DNA of 64,000 bases. Source: Pedobacter foliorum (lineage in GTDB: Bacteria; Bacteroidota; Bacteroidia; Sphingobacteriales; Sphingobacteriaceae). The stretch spans positions 248,001-312,000 of the forward strand of contig NZ_JABSNU010000004.1 of the NCBI RefSeq assembly GCF_013266735.1, read 5' to 3'. The notes under the pieces are model-generated. The model did not search any database, had not been told where the DNA came from, and was given only the letters and a program-made list of their open reading frames with translations. Made by a program: the position numbers and the translations under genes. Shown in pieces: positions 9,935 to 18,266 of the stretch (position 1 is the first letter of the stretch; each line of letters starts with the position of its first letter).

Positions 9935-9988
9935 AATAATGTAAACGAGCTTATTTTGAAATTGTTATAATGGAGGTGTATTTTTTTA

Positions 9989-11281
9989 TTATTGTTCATA
10001 GCCAAATCCTTTATTTTTAAGCGGGCTGTTGTCTTGAAGGATAAAGTTGTACTTAATTGGATCTATAAAGCCGGGGTCGATATTTAACAAATTAAAATTG
10101 CCTTCATAAGTTTTTAGCAGCGTCTTAATGGCATTATTTCTTATGGTAGCTTCAATAGTTGTATTTGCTTTTTTTTCAATCAGAAACTCCTCAGCTAAAC
10201 TTCCCCAGATGATATTATTAGCGATTTCAACATTTAGATTTGCAGCAGGTCGCCCGTTATCTGAATCACTAAAATAAACTGATGGTGTTCTACGGGCTAA
10301 TTTTGTAGTATAGCCTGCAAATGTATTCTGTTTAAGGTTATACTTACCTCCCGCAACACCATATAAGAGATATTGACCCGCATTGTAAAATAAATTATTA
10401 GAAGCATCCAGCTGTGTGTTGTAGCCTACAAAACCTGCGATAGCCATGTTCTTTACAATACTATTGGTAAGGGATAGTTTGGGTTTATTGGTTGTGGAAA
10501 GTGAATCTACGGCAATCCCAATCACCGCATTCTTGATTATTGTATAATTAAGTGTTGAGCCCGAACTACTGCTGTAAAAATGTACGCCATTCCATTGCCC
10601 TGATTCTTCTGCGTAGAAGCTTTCTGTTCTATCACCTGAAAACAAGATTGGATTTGCAGCAGTTCCATTGCCCACTAACTTTCCTTTAATATTCATTGCC
10701 GAACTACCATGAAAAAGGATTTTTGTGCCTGGGAGTATATTTAATGTAGCTTGTGGTGCAACAGTTACTGATTTGTAGATAATATAGGGTAGGGAACTTG
10801 TCCAGGTGGTATTTGAACTGATTGTTTGGTTGTTAATAAAAATCGCATTTTGCCCATAAGCTATAAGTGCAATGGATTGCTTGTTGCCATTAGTATTAAA
10901 TAAAATGGAGTCTTGTGCAATGAATGGCTCGGTCTGATTATTTCCATCAATGGTAACTTTTACATATATGCTGATAGAATCTTTGCCGTCAATTTGGATG
11001 TTTGTTTTTTGATTAACAGATTGTCCGTTTATAATGAGACTAAAAGAAGAGCTTGCACCGCCACTTAGCTTGATGTTACTAATGTTGACCGCTTTTAAAT
11101 TAGAATTGTAAACCTTAATTCGCTTATTGGTAGATCCTGAGGAGGTAAATACAGTATCAAAAAGGAGCGTGTCTGTAGAAAAGGATAGCTTTGCACGACT
11201 ATCCGTAGTTATTCCTTCAGATTTATGGCAGGCCGTAAACACTAATAAAAGAAATCCTATGTACAGATAAGATAAACGCAT
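9989..11281 (-). CDS. Right-handed beta-helix lipoprotein
   Basis: Predicted surface or periplasmic lipoprotein of 430 residues. The signal peptide ends in a lipobox, LLLVFTAC (Cys about 18). The first third of the mature part looks like an Ig-like or choice-of-anchor domain (KLSFSTDTLLFDTVFTS). From about residue 150, repeated N/G/I-rich rungs suggest a right-handed parallel beta-helix, and the end (DNSPLKNKGFG) is typical of these proteins. The family is frequent in Bacteroidota, with no fixed function; a carbohydrate-related role is possible but unproven. The broken comF gene lies 19 bases upstream on the same strand. Confidence 0.75.
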   Translation of the reverse strand: MRLSYLYIGFLLLVFTACHKSEGITTDSRAKLSFSTDTLLFDTVFTSSGSTNKRIKVYNSNLKAVNISNIKLSGGASSSFSLIINGQSVNQKTNIQIDGKDSISIYVKVTIDGNNQTEPFIAQDSILFNTNGNKQSIALIAYGQNAIFINNQTISSNTTWTSSLPYIIYKSVTVAPQATLNILPGTKILFHGSSAMNIKGKLVGNGTAANPILFSGDRTESFYAEESGQWNGVHFYSSSSGSTLNYTIIKNAVIGIAVDSLSTTNKPKLSLTNSIVKNMAIAGFVGYNTQLDASNNLFYNAGQYLLYGVAGGKYNLKQNTFAGYTTKLARRTPSVYFSDSDNGRPAANLNVEIANNIIWGSLAEEFLIEKKANTTIEATIRNNAIKTLLKTYEGNFNLLNIDPGFIDPIKYNFILQDNSPLKNKGFGYEQ

Positions 11282-11300
11282 TTAACAAACTTAGATAAAT

Positions 11301-11998
11301 TTATTCTGCAAAGGCGGCAGCAACAATACTTAATTTTTTTATCCCACATTTGTGTAATTCTATTGCACAGGCCTCTATGGTCGCTCCGGTTGTTATAACA
11401 TCATCAACCAGTAAAATATGCTTATCAATTAGATTTCCTTTGTTTTTAACTGAGAAAACGGTTTTCATGTTTTCAAAGCGCATATGCCTGCCTTTTTTAG
11501 TCTGAGTATCGGTTGTAATGGTTCTAATGAGTAAGTCGGAATTTACTTCAATGTTGAGTGCTGTGGATATGCCATTGGCAATGAGTTCGCTTTGATTGTA
11601 GCCTCTACTGCTTTTCTTTTTCTTGTGTAATGGAACAGGAATAATCAGGTCAATGTCGGTATAAACGAGAGCGGTTTTTAGTCGATCTCCAATCATAACG
11701 CCAATCTTGAGGCTAAACCCTGTTGATTCTTATATTTTAAATTGTGAATGATGTTTTGCACCTTTCCGCCTTTTTTAAAATACAAGAAGGCCATCGCCGC
11801 ATTAAATGGTATCCTTCCTCAAAATTGTTTGGCCACCTTATTGTCAGGATGTAAGTGGTGATCAGTGTATGGAATGGTGAATAAACACTTGCTGCACAGA
11901 TAAGATTCTCCATGGTAAATGTCGATACCGCATTCACAGCATAAATTTGGAAATAGCAGACCAATCAGATCCTGAAAGGCTTTGTTAACGAAGTTCAT
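11301..11998 (-). pseudogene. comF: comF-like phosphoribosyltransferase gene with nonsense and frameshift lesions
   Basis: Two fragments together match a ComF-type protein of about 232 residues. From the ATG at 11998 the frame reads MNFVNKAFQDLIGLLFP, a CCEC...CSKC zinc ribbon (Cys 20, 21, 23, 35, 38), then ends at a TGA (11821-11819) where the family usually has Trp (KQF-stop-GRIPFN). The same frame continues through GGKVQNIIHNLKYK, then needs one extra base near 11700-11703 to join the C-terminal part (11696-11301). That part holds IIPVPLHKKKKSSRGYNQSE and the PRPP loop LLVDDVITTGAT. The intact protein is linked to DNA uptake in other bacteria. Two lesions suggest a true pseudogene, but assembly errors are not excluded. 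Confidence 0.8.
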
Positions 11999-12042
11999 CC
12001 GCTAATCTATTCCTTCTTTAGGTATAAGTGGTTGGGGGAGTA

Positions 12043-13092
12043 TTAGTTTTGTTCTTTAACGGCAAGCTGCCCGCATGCTGCATCAATATCCTTACCGCGA
12101 CTACGCCTGATGTTTGTAGTAATGCCCTGGCTTTTCAAATAATTAGAGAAGGCATCGATTTTATCCCCTTCAGCATTTAAAAAATCAGCAAACTGAATCG
12201 GGTTATATTCAATGAGGTTGACTTTGCAAGGAACGTGTTTGCAGAACTTTGCAAGTTCCATTGCATCCTCGATTTCATCATTAAAATGATTAAAGACAAT
12301 GTACTCGTAGGTTACCGGATTTTTTGTTTTGGAGTAATAATATTTCAATGATTCTTCAAGCGCTTTTAATGTGTTGTGCTCATTGATGGGCATAATTTCA
12401 TTTCGCTTTTTATCATTTGCTGCGTGTAAAGACAAGGCAAGGTTAAACTTAACGCCATCATCACCCAGTTTTTTTATCATTTTTGAGATACCTGCAGTAG
12501 AAACGGTAATTCGTTTGTACGACATATTTAAACCATCTGGTGCAGTAATACGCTCTATTGATTTTAATACGTTGGCATAATTAAGAAGGGGCTCGCCCAT
12601 TCCCATATATACAATGTTTGTTAATGGAGCATTGTAATTTTGTTTTGCCTGCTGGTCAATTAATACCACCTGATCATAAATTTCGTCGGCATTAAGGTTT
12701 CGCTTACGATCCATGTATCCTGTTGCACAAAATTTACAAGTTAAACTACAACCGACCTGAGAACTTACACATGCAGTCATACGATCGTCCATTGGAATCA
12801 AAACACCTTCTACAATGTTGCCATCATACAATTTAAATGTGTTTTTGATGGTATGGTCATTACTAAATTGTGAGTTGTTAACCTCTACAACATTGATTGC
12901 GTAATTTTCATTAAGCTTGATTCTGAGTTCCTTAGAAAGGTTACTCATTTCATCAAATGTTCGTGCTGACTTTTCCCAAAGCCATTGGTAAACCTGTTTG
13001 GCTCTGTAAGAAGGTTCTTTCATGGCTGTGAAGTGCTGGTGCAGCTGTGCCAGATCTAATGAACGTATGTCAGTTTTTTTTGTAGTAAGCAT
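12043..13092 (-). CDS. rlmN: 23S rRNA (adenine-2503-C2)-methyltransferase
   Basis: Radical-SAM enzyme that methylates C2 of A2503 in 23S rRNA, and in many bacteria A37 of some tRNAs. It has 349 residues, normal for the family. The radical-SAM CxxxCxxC motif is C115-C119-C122 in GCSLTCKFCATGYM. GMGEPLLNY and the C-terminal catalytic Cys in DIDAACGQL are present. It is the gene upstream of the broken comF on the same strand, with 44 bases between them. Housekeeping gene with no oddity. Confidence 0.97.
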   Translation of the reverse strand: MLTTKKTDIRSLDLAQLHQHFTAMKEPSYRAKQVYQWLWEKSARTFDEMSNLSKELRIKLNENYAINVVEVNNSQFSNDHTIKNTFKLYDGNIVEGVLIPMDDRMTACVSSQVGCSLTCKFCATGYMDRKRNLNADEIYDQVVLIDQQAKQNYNAPLTNIVYMGMGEPLLNYANVLKSIERITAPDGLNMSYKRITVSTAGISKMIKKLGDDGVKFNLALSLHAANDKKRNEIMPINEHNTLKALEESLKYYYSKTKNPVTYEYIVFNHFNDEIEDAMELAKFCKHVPCKVNLIEYNPIQFADFLNAEGDKIDAFSNYLKSQGITTNIRRSRGKDIDAACGQLAVKEQN

Positions 13093-13170
13093 TTGAACGC
13101 AAAGTTACCTAAAAATATTCTTTTCACGGAATGTCGATACGGTAATGACAAATTTACTAGATAAGTGCAC

Positions 13171-13196
13171 GTCATTCTGGCGGAGGCCAGGGTGAC
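13171..13196. repeat. REP-like hairpin (GTCATTCTGGC type)
   Basis: Short hairpin: GTCATTCTGGC (13171-13181), loop GGAG, GCCAGGGTGAC (13186-13196), paired along all 11 positions with two G-U wobbles on the plus strand. It sits just downstream of rluF. It is richer in G and C than its surroundings and shares its GTCAT(C/T)CTG core with elements at 50145 and about 59690. It has no T-run, so it is not a standard terminator. Confidence 0.55.
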
Positions 13197-13211
13197 GACA
13201 CGAATAGCGAA

Positions 13212-14261
13212 TTATCGTTTTGGACTTCTGGTTTTTGCCGCAGGTGCGCCAGATCTGCCTTTTGTTGGCCTTACTGGTCTTTTGCTTGGTCCATTGCTTT
13301 TGTTCCAATCGGTACTTGCAGAAGTGGATTTGAAACTTCCAGGAGATTTTGGTCCTGATTTGCCTTTACCACCTGCAGGGCGATCTGCTCTGCTTACTGA
13401 ACCTGAAGCTTTAGCATAAGGTTTTTTAGGGGCACCAGGTCTGCCTGAAGATCTTTTTGGTGTTACATTTTCAGATAAGTCCTCTTCAACTTTTGCTTTA
13501 GGTTTTTTATTTACTCTTTTAGGTACTGAAGCATTTTCTAATGAACTAGATTTCGCAACCATGTTGAAAATATCCGTCTGCTCCTCAGGAGTAAGTTCGC
13601 GCCATTCGCCGACAGGAATGCCTTTGATGCTGATGTTCATGATTCTAACGCGTTCCAATTTTGTTACTTCAAAACCGAAGTGTTCACACATGCGTCTGAT
13701 TTGGCGGTTTAGGCCTTGAATTAATATGATTTTAAATACAAAAGTACTTTCCTGGATTACTTTGCACTTTTTGGTCATTACACCTAGTACAGGCACACCT
13801 TTGGCCATGCCAGTTAAAAAAGATTCGGTAAGTGGTTTGTTTACAGTAACTATATATTCTTTTTCGTGATTGTTACCTGCTCTAAGTATTTTATTTACCA
13901 GATCGCCATTGTTGGTAAGGAAAATTAAACCTTGTGAGTCTTTATCCAAACGTCCAATTGGGAATACCCTTTCACTATGATTAACGTGATCAACAATATT
14001 ACTTTTTACACCAGCTTCGGTAGTACTGGTAATGCCAACAGGTTTATTGTAGGCAATAAGAACCGAATTTTCAACTTCTTTAGGCTCGATAGTCTGCCCG
14101 TTTACAGTCACAATGTCACCAAAGATAACTTTGTCGCCAACCTTAGCGCGCTTTCCGTTGATAAATACGTTGCCCTGCTCAATATATCTGTCGGCTGCTC
14201 TACGTGAACATAAACCGCTCTCACTAATGTATTTATTTAATCGGATGCTAGAATCAGACAT
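13212..14261 (-). CDS. rluF: 23S rRNA pseudouridine synthase RluF with basic tail
   Basis: Makes pseudouridine in 23S rRNA (position 2604 for E. coli RluF). An S4 RNA-binding domain (about 5-60, [20 protein letters not shown]) is followed by the synthase domain, with the catalytic Asp in [17 protein letters not shown] and the late motif [14 protein letters not shown]; this wording is closest to RluF among the RsuA group. Residues about 250-349 form a low-complexity K/P/S/R/G-rich tail, which lengthens the protein beyond the roughly 290 residues of the E. coli enzyme and probably binds RNA. Confidence 0.92.
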   Translation of the reverse strand: MSDSSIRLNKYISESGLCSRRAADRYIEQGNVFINGKRAKVGDKVIFGDIVTVNGQTIEPKEVENSVLIAYNKPVGITSTTEAGVKSNIVDHVNHSERVFPIGRLDKDSQGLIFLTNNGDLVNKILRAGNNHEKEYIVTVNKPLTESFLTGMAKGVPVLGVMTKKCKVIQESTFVFKIILIQGLNRQIRRMCEHFGFEVTKLERVRIMNISIKGIPVGEWRELTPEEQTDIFNMVAKSSSLENASVPKRVNKKPKAKVEEDLSENVTPKRSSGRPGAPKKPYAKASGSVSRADRPAGGKGKSGPKSPGSFKSTSASTDWNKSNGPSKRPVRPTKGRSGAPAAKTRSPKR

Positions 14262-14271
14262 GGATATTGTA

Positions 14272-14314
14272 GTTATAAATTGATTTCTTTTTTACAAAGG
14301 AATCAATTTATAAC
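14272..14314. repeat. Long AT-rich hairpin upstream of rluF
   Basis: Perfect 14-bp inverted repeat GTTATAAATTGATT / AATCAATTTATAAC. The pairing continues inward (TCTTT / AAAGG, one G-U on the plus strand) to a 19-bp stem with a 5-base loop. It lies 10 bases upstream of the rluF ATG and downstream of the DinB-like gene, both on the minus strand. There is no T-run on the minus side. It may be an operator, an RNA-processing stem, or a weak terminator. Confidence 0.5.
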
Positions 14315-14414
14315 CAAATATGCTATCAAAATATTTTTAAGTGCTTCATTTTACAATGAAAGCATAGTCATTCTAATCACAAAATGACCCCATTTTAAAA
14401 TTGAGAGCATCATT

Positions 14415-14912
14415 TTAAAAGTCCATTTCATCAGCACTGGGACCAAAACTTCCAGGGATTGGAATGTCAAGAAGTCTTAAAAACACCCCTAATTGAGCTC
14501 TATGGTGAATAATTTGATTAATGCTCATACGGATCACGTCAGCTTTGGGTTCAACGCTGTAGATTTGCTGACCATTTCGTAAGGTCCAGTCTTTATCTAA
14601 AAGCTGCTCATTTTCTTCTTTTAATTCAGTCTTGCCATCAGCTAACGATTTTTCAAAATAAGTTAATAATTCTTCAGTAGTGTTTACATCAGCCGGCTGA
14701 TAAGGGTTGGCCGCAAAATCAAGCTCGTCAGTTTTAATGGTCATTGTAATCCAGTTTGGCAATTCAGCGATATGAGTGGCCAATTGTTTAACGGTCATAC
14801 TTTTTTTATGTGGTTGCCATGAGAACTTATCAGTTGGTACCCTTTGCAACATTTTACGTGTGGTTAAAGCCTCTTGCTCTAGTTCCTTTAAATACATTTT
14901 AATTCTGCTCAT
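14415..14912 (-). CDS. DinB-like (four-helix bundle) protein
   Basis: A 165-residue DinB/YfiT superfamily protein. These four-helix proteins often bind a divalent metal through three His, and some act in thiol-dependent reactions; most have no known role. Candidate metal ligands are the His in QLATHIAEL (about 67) and in NQIIHHRAQLGVFLRLL (about 136-137). It lies 84 bases downstream of the WYL regulator gene on the same strand, with an 8-bp inverted repeat in between. The two may be functionally linked, but only the position supports this. Confidence 0.85.
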   Translation of the reverse strand: MSRIKMYLKELEQEALTTRKMLQRVPTDKFSWQPHKKSMTVKQLATHIAELPNWITMTIKTDELDFAANPYQPADVNTTEELLTYFEKSLADGKTELKEENEQLLDKDWTLRNGQQIYSVEPKADVIRMSINQIIHHRAQLGVFLRLLDIPIPGSFGPSADEMDF

Positions 14913-14913
14913 A

Positions 14914-14941
14914 ACTTTGTTTTTGTTTTACAGAACAAAGT
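14914..14941. promoter_or_regulatory. Inverted repeat between the WYL and DinB-like genes
   Basis: Perfect 8-bp inverted repeat ACTTTGTT (14914-14921) and AACAAAGT (14934-14941), with a 12-base spacer, starting two bases before the DinB-like ATG. It could be an operator for the neighbouring WYL regulator or a leader hairpin that hides the start site. Confidence 0.35.
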
Positions 14942-14996
14942 AAACTACGGCAACTGACAACCCTATGGCAGTCTGTTTTGAACAATAAAATATTAT

Positions 14997-15686
14997 TTAA
15001 TAATTTACCGGAAGTAGCTTCATATACTCGCTTAGTTGCATATGTTCGGTTTTCCGGAATGGAATCTCTAGACTTCTTACTCCTTCAATACGGGATACCC
15101 TAAAATCTCGATATTCAGTTCTGAGGTGGCACCAAGCTATTAAATGCCAGTTGAAAGCATAAAATATTAGTCCAATTGGCTCAACTTCCCGTTTGCTTGT
15201 TTCTGCATTGTTATTTGTGTATGCTATTTCTATTATACACTGCGATGATATGGCATTTTGTAGTGCAGATAGGTATTCAAACTCATTTTTTATTGATTTT
15301 GGAAGTTGCAGTATCATATTATTACTTAACAATTCCAGTTTTTCTTTCTGAGTGCTGCGTAGCACGGCTTTAACCTTGTTTAAGGCAGTTGTATAGTGTT
15401 TGAGAATAGATTGATCAGTAAAACCTGAAACCAAACGTTCCATAATTAGGAGGGCGTTTGCTTCCTCAGAATTAAAGGAAACGGGTGGGAGAAAGTATCC
15501 TTGTACAATAAAATACCCCTTTGGTTGTTCAAAGCTAATTGGAATCCCTTGTTCAGTAAGTGCTTTTATATCACGATAAACTGTGCGGATGCTAATCTCA
15601 AATTGATCAGAAATTTTATCTGCCGTAACATATTTTTTTGTCTGAAGTAGGACTAGTATTCCAAAAAGTCTGTCTATGCGGTTCAT
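14997..15686 (-). CDS. HTH and WYL domain transcription regulator
   Basis: A 229-residue regulator. The N-terminal winged HTH (about 1-60, DeoR/HTH_11-like; DKISDQFEISIRTVYRDIKA is the recognition region) is followed by a linker and a WYL domain (about 130-215), where PIGLIFYAFNWHLIAWCHLR is the signature segment. WYL domains sense small ligands or nucleic acids. A TAAGTTTG box at 15717-15710 on the minus strand is a likely -7 element, though no good TTG is found 20 bases before it. The DinB-like gene downstream is a plausible target. Confidence 0.88.
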   Translation of the reverse strand: MNRIDRLFGILVLLQTKKYVTADKISDQFEISIRTVYRDIKALTEQGIPISFEQPKGYFIVQGYFLPPVSFNSEEANALLIMERLVSGFTDQSILKHYTTALNKVKAVLRSTQKEKLELLSNNMILQLPKSIKNEFEYLSALQNAISSQCIIEIAYTNNNAETSKREVEPIGLIFYAFNWHLIAWCHLRTEYRDFRVSRIEGVRSLEIPFRKTEHMQLSEYMKLLPVNY

Positions 15687-15783
15687 TTATAGGGATTTTG
15701 ATGTGGCAGCAAACTTATATAAAATAGCTTTTAGCCGATACTAATTTATAGATTTCTGCGCTTATTATCCGTTCTTTGTATTT

Positions 15784-16962
15784 ATGATTTCTTATATATC
15801 TGCGTCATACGTATTTCCGGTTGCCGGCCCTCCAATTAAAAATGGGGTTGTCGGTGTTGAAATTGATGGGACTATAATTCATGTTTTTACGCCTGAAGAA
15901 GCGATAAATGAGGGAGTAAAAGACATAACTCAGTATGAGGGATTACTGGTTCCGGGATTTGTAAATACCCATTGCCATCTTGAATTATCGCATTTAAAAG
16001 GACAGATAGAGACACGTACAGGACTATTGGGTTTTGTGCAGGCTATCATGAAATTGAGAACTTCTGATGAGGAAGCGATTGATCTGGCTATGCTGAGGGC
16101 AGACAGAGAGATGTTTGAAAATGGAATAGTTGCTGTTGGTGATATTTCGAATCAGGTAATTTCCAGAGGGACTAAACTTGGAAGCCCAATTTACTATCAT
16201 ACTTTTTTGGAGGTAATGGGCTTTAATCCTTTAACAGCTCAGGAATCTATTAAACGTGCACTTGAATTTAAAGAGAAGTTTAATCCGCTTAAAGTTTCCA
16301 TTGTCCCTCATGCCCCATATTCGGTTTCTGCAGCGCTATTTAAAGAGCTGCGTATTAATGGCGAAACGAATGATGAAGTGATAAGTATTCATAATCAGGA
16401 AACGGAAGATGAAAACCTCTTTTTTGAAAGGAAAGAAGGAGCCTTTTTAGATTTATATAGATTTTTAGGCCTCGATATTGACTTTTATAAGCCTTCTGGT
16501 AAAACATCTTTACAAACCTATTTGCCAATGCTTTCTGATAAACTGAAAACGCTATTGGTACATAATACTTTTACTTCTGTTGCTGATGTGGAATTTGCAG
16601 AAGCTTATAATCCTGATTTATATTGGTGCCTTTGTCCAAACGCAAATTTGTATATAGAAAACAGGCTCCCGGATGTTGAGATGCTAAGAAATTCGGGAGC
16701 TAAAATCACACTTGGTACAGATAGTTTAGCTAGTAATAATCGGCTAAGTATATTTGCAGAAATGCAGACCTTACAAATCAATTTTGGTATTGACTTTGAC
16801 GAGCTTCTAAAATGGGCGACAATTAACGGGGCTGAGTTTTTGGGTGTGCAAGAACGTTATGGTAGTTTGGAAGTTGGGAAAAGACCAGGGATAAATCTTA
16901 TAGATTTTGAAGAAATAAGTGGGATAATAATGTTGGGGTCGAGAGTAGAAAGATTGTTTTAA
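15784..16962 (+). CDS. Amidohydrolase family protein (chlorohydrolase / aminofutalosine deaminase-like)
   Basis: Metal-dependent hydrolase of 392 residues from the TRZ/ATZ/deaminase branch of the amidohydrolase superfamily. The metal-binding HxH is H63-H65 in GFVNTHCHLELSHLKG. Further ligands are the His in VPHAPYSV and VHNTFT, and the Asp in LGTDSLASN. The N- and C-terminal beta-sandwich segments are present. The closest functional guess is deamination of a purine-like or futalosine-type compound, but no menaquinone gene lies nearby, so the substrate stays open. The flavin oxidoreductase gene follows on the same strand. Confidence 0.8.
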   Translation: MISYISASYVFPVAGPPIKNGVVGVEIDGTIIHVFTPEEAINEGVKDITQYEGLLVPGFVNTHCHLELSHLKGQIETRTGLLGFVQAIMKLRTSDEEAIDLAMLRADREMFENGIVAVGDISNQVISRGTKLGSPIYYHTFLEVMGFNPLTAQESIKRALEFKEKFNPLKVSIVPHAPYSVSAALFKELRINGETNDEVISIHNQETEDENLFFERKEGAFLDLYRFLGLDIDFYKPSGKTSLQTYLPMLSDKLKTLLVHNTFTSVADVEFAEAYNPDLYWCLCPNANLYIENRLPDVEMLRNSGAKITLGTDSLASNNRLSIFAEMQTLQINFGIDFDELLKWATINGAEFLGVQERYGSLEVGKRPGINLIDFEEISGIIMLGSRVERLF

Positions 16963-16997
16963 GTTTTATTTAGATAAATACCTTTTCTTTGTATTTG

Positions 16998-17951
16998 ATG
17001 AAGAATAGAATTGCAGCTCTTTTTGGCATTCAGTATCCAATTATCCAGGCCGGAATGGTGTGGTGTAGCGGTTGGAGATTAGCTTCTGCAGTTTCTAATG
17101 CAGGCGGTTTGGGGATCATAGGTGCGGGATCTATGTATCCGGAGGTTTTGTTGGAACATATTCAAAAATGTAAAAAAGCAACTTCAAAGCCTTTTGCTGT
17201 TAATGTTCCACTACTTTATCCCAATGTGCAGCACGTAATGGATATTATAGTAGAAGAGGGTGTAAAGATTGTATTTACATCGGCAGGAAATCCAGCTAGC
17301 TGGACTGGGTTTTTAAAGGAAAGGGGTATTGTTGTAGTTCATGTAATTGCCAATACAAAATTTGCCTTAAAAGCAGAAGCTTGTGGTGTGGATGCAATAG
17401 TAGCAGAGGGATTTGAAGCTGGAGGACATAATGGAAGAGAAGAAACAACCACTTTGTGTTTGATGCCAATGATTAAAGCTGCAGTTCAAATTCCGGTTAT
17501 TGCTGCCGGAGGGATTGGTAGTGGCTCCGCAATGCTTGCTGCTTTTGCTCTTGGAGCTGAGGGAGTACAAATAGGATCGGCATTTGCAATTGCAGAAGAG
17601 TCGTCGGCCCACCCGAACTTTAAGCATAAGATTGTGAACTCGGTTGAGGGTGATACTAAACTAAGAATGAAAAAGCTGGTTCCGGTTCGCTTGTTGAAAA
17701 ACGAATTTGCCGATGCAATAGCTAATGCTGAATCTGAGGGTGCAGATGCAGAGATACTAAAACATCTTTTAGGTAGGGCACGTGCTAAACTGGGAATGTT
17801 TGAAGGAGACATGCACGAAGGAGAATTGGAGATTGGTCAGGTTTCGGCTATGTTAAATGATATCAGACCGGCAGCAGATATTTTGAATCGGATTTGGCTG
17901 GAATTTTTAATAGAAAAAAATAGAATAAACACATTAGAGTTTAGTGAATAA
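16998..17951 (+). CDS. NAD(P)H-dependent flavin oxidoreductase / nitronate monooxygenase family
   Basis: FMN-binding TIM-barrel protein of 317 residues when started at the ATG at 16998; a TTG nine bases upstream (16989) is in frame but less likely, since the protein aligns from MKNRIAALFGIQYPIIQAGM. The FMN-contact segments AEGFEAGGHNGREE and IPVIAAGGIGSGSAM and the phosphate loop LGAEGVQIGSAFA are clear. The family includes nitronate monooxygenases and FabK-like enoyl-ACP reductases; the AGGHNG motif fits the nitronate monooxygenase group. The substrate cannot be fixed from the sequence. A candidate promoter (TTG, 22 bases, TACCTTTT) lies just before. Confidence 0.85.
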   Translation: MKNRIAALFGIQYPIIQAGMVWCSGWRLASAVSNAGGLGIIGAGSMYPEVLLEHIQKCKKATSKPFAVNVPLLYPNVQHVMDIIVEEGVKIVFTSAGNPASWTGFLKERGIVVVHVIANTKFALKAEACGVDAIVAEGFEAGGHNGREETTTLCLMPMIKAAVQIPVIAAGGIGSGSAMLAAFALGAEGVQIGSAFAIAEESSAHPNFKHKIVNSVEGDTKLRMKKLVPVRLLKNEFADAIANAESEGADAEILKHLLGRARAKLGMFEGDMHEGELEIGQVSAMLNDIRPAADILNRIWLEFLIEKNRINTLEFSE

Positions 17952-17987
17952 CCGTTAAGGTTTTAAATAGATTTTAGAAAAGTACAA

Positions 17988-18266
17988 ATGGAAACAAAAC
18001 ATATAGATATTAGAATAACAGGGAAAGTACAAGGGGTATCTTTTAGGGCTACGACAAAGGCCGTTGCAGATCAGATGGGTATTAGAGGGGTGATAAGGAA
18101 TGAAAAGGATGGTACATTGTATATGGAAGCAGAGGGTGATGATACTTTATTGGAAGTTTTTGTGGAATGGTGTAATGAAGGGCCAGATAGGGCCAAGATT
18201 GAGAACGTTGAGGTTACTTCAGGAGAGTTGAAAAACTATCAGAACTTTGAAATTATTAAGAAATAG
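17988..18266 (+). CDS. acyP: Acylphosphatase
   Basis: Small 92-residue enzyme that hydrolyses carboxyl-phosphate bonds of acyl phosphates. The catalytic residues are R20 in GKVQGVSFR and N38 in GVIRNEKDG, both present in their usual contexts. The stop is directly followed by the ATG of the flippase gene, so the pair is translationally coupled. No unusual feature. Confidence 0.95.
   Translation: METKHIDIRITGKVQGVSFRATTKAVADQMGIRGVIRNEKDGTLYMEAEGDDTLLEVFVEWCNEGPDRAKIENVEVTSGELKNYQNFEIIKK

Larger units (their letters stand above)
9755..9935. repeat. Two tandem copies of a roughly 118-bp hairpin unit
   Basis: Between the converging hybrid-kinase and beta-helix genes, the same unit occurs twice. 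The palindromes start at 9763 and 9880, and the identical 15-mer AAATTAACGCTCTCA lies at 9802-9816 and 9921-9935. The outer 11 bases of each arm are identical between copies; loops and inner stems have diverged. The region 9731-9988 holds no coding frame worth calling. Confidence 0.75.

Noticed and set aside
11819..11821. TGA in comF as a recoded (selenocysteine or tryptophan) codon
   Set aside because: Other genes in the window use TGG for Trp and end normally at TGA. There is no selenocysteine stem seen after it, and a second lesion (frameshift) lies downstream in the same gene.
13105..13419. Short open frames on both strands between rlmN and rluF
   Set aside because: They run through the REP-like hairpin and the antisense of the rluF tail. 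Their compositions are low-complexity or mirrored, with no start signals or family likeness.
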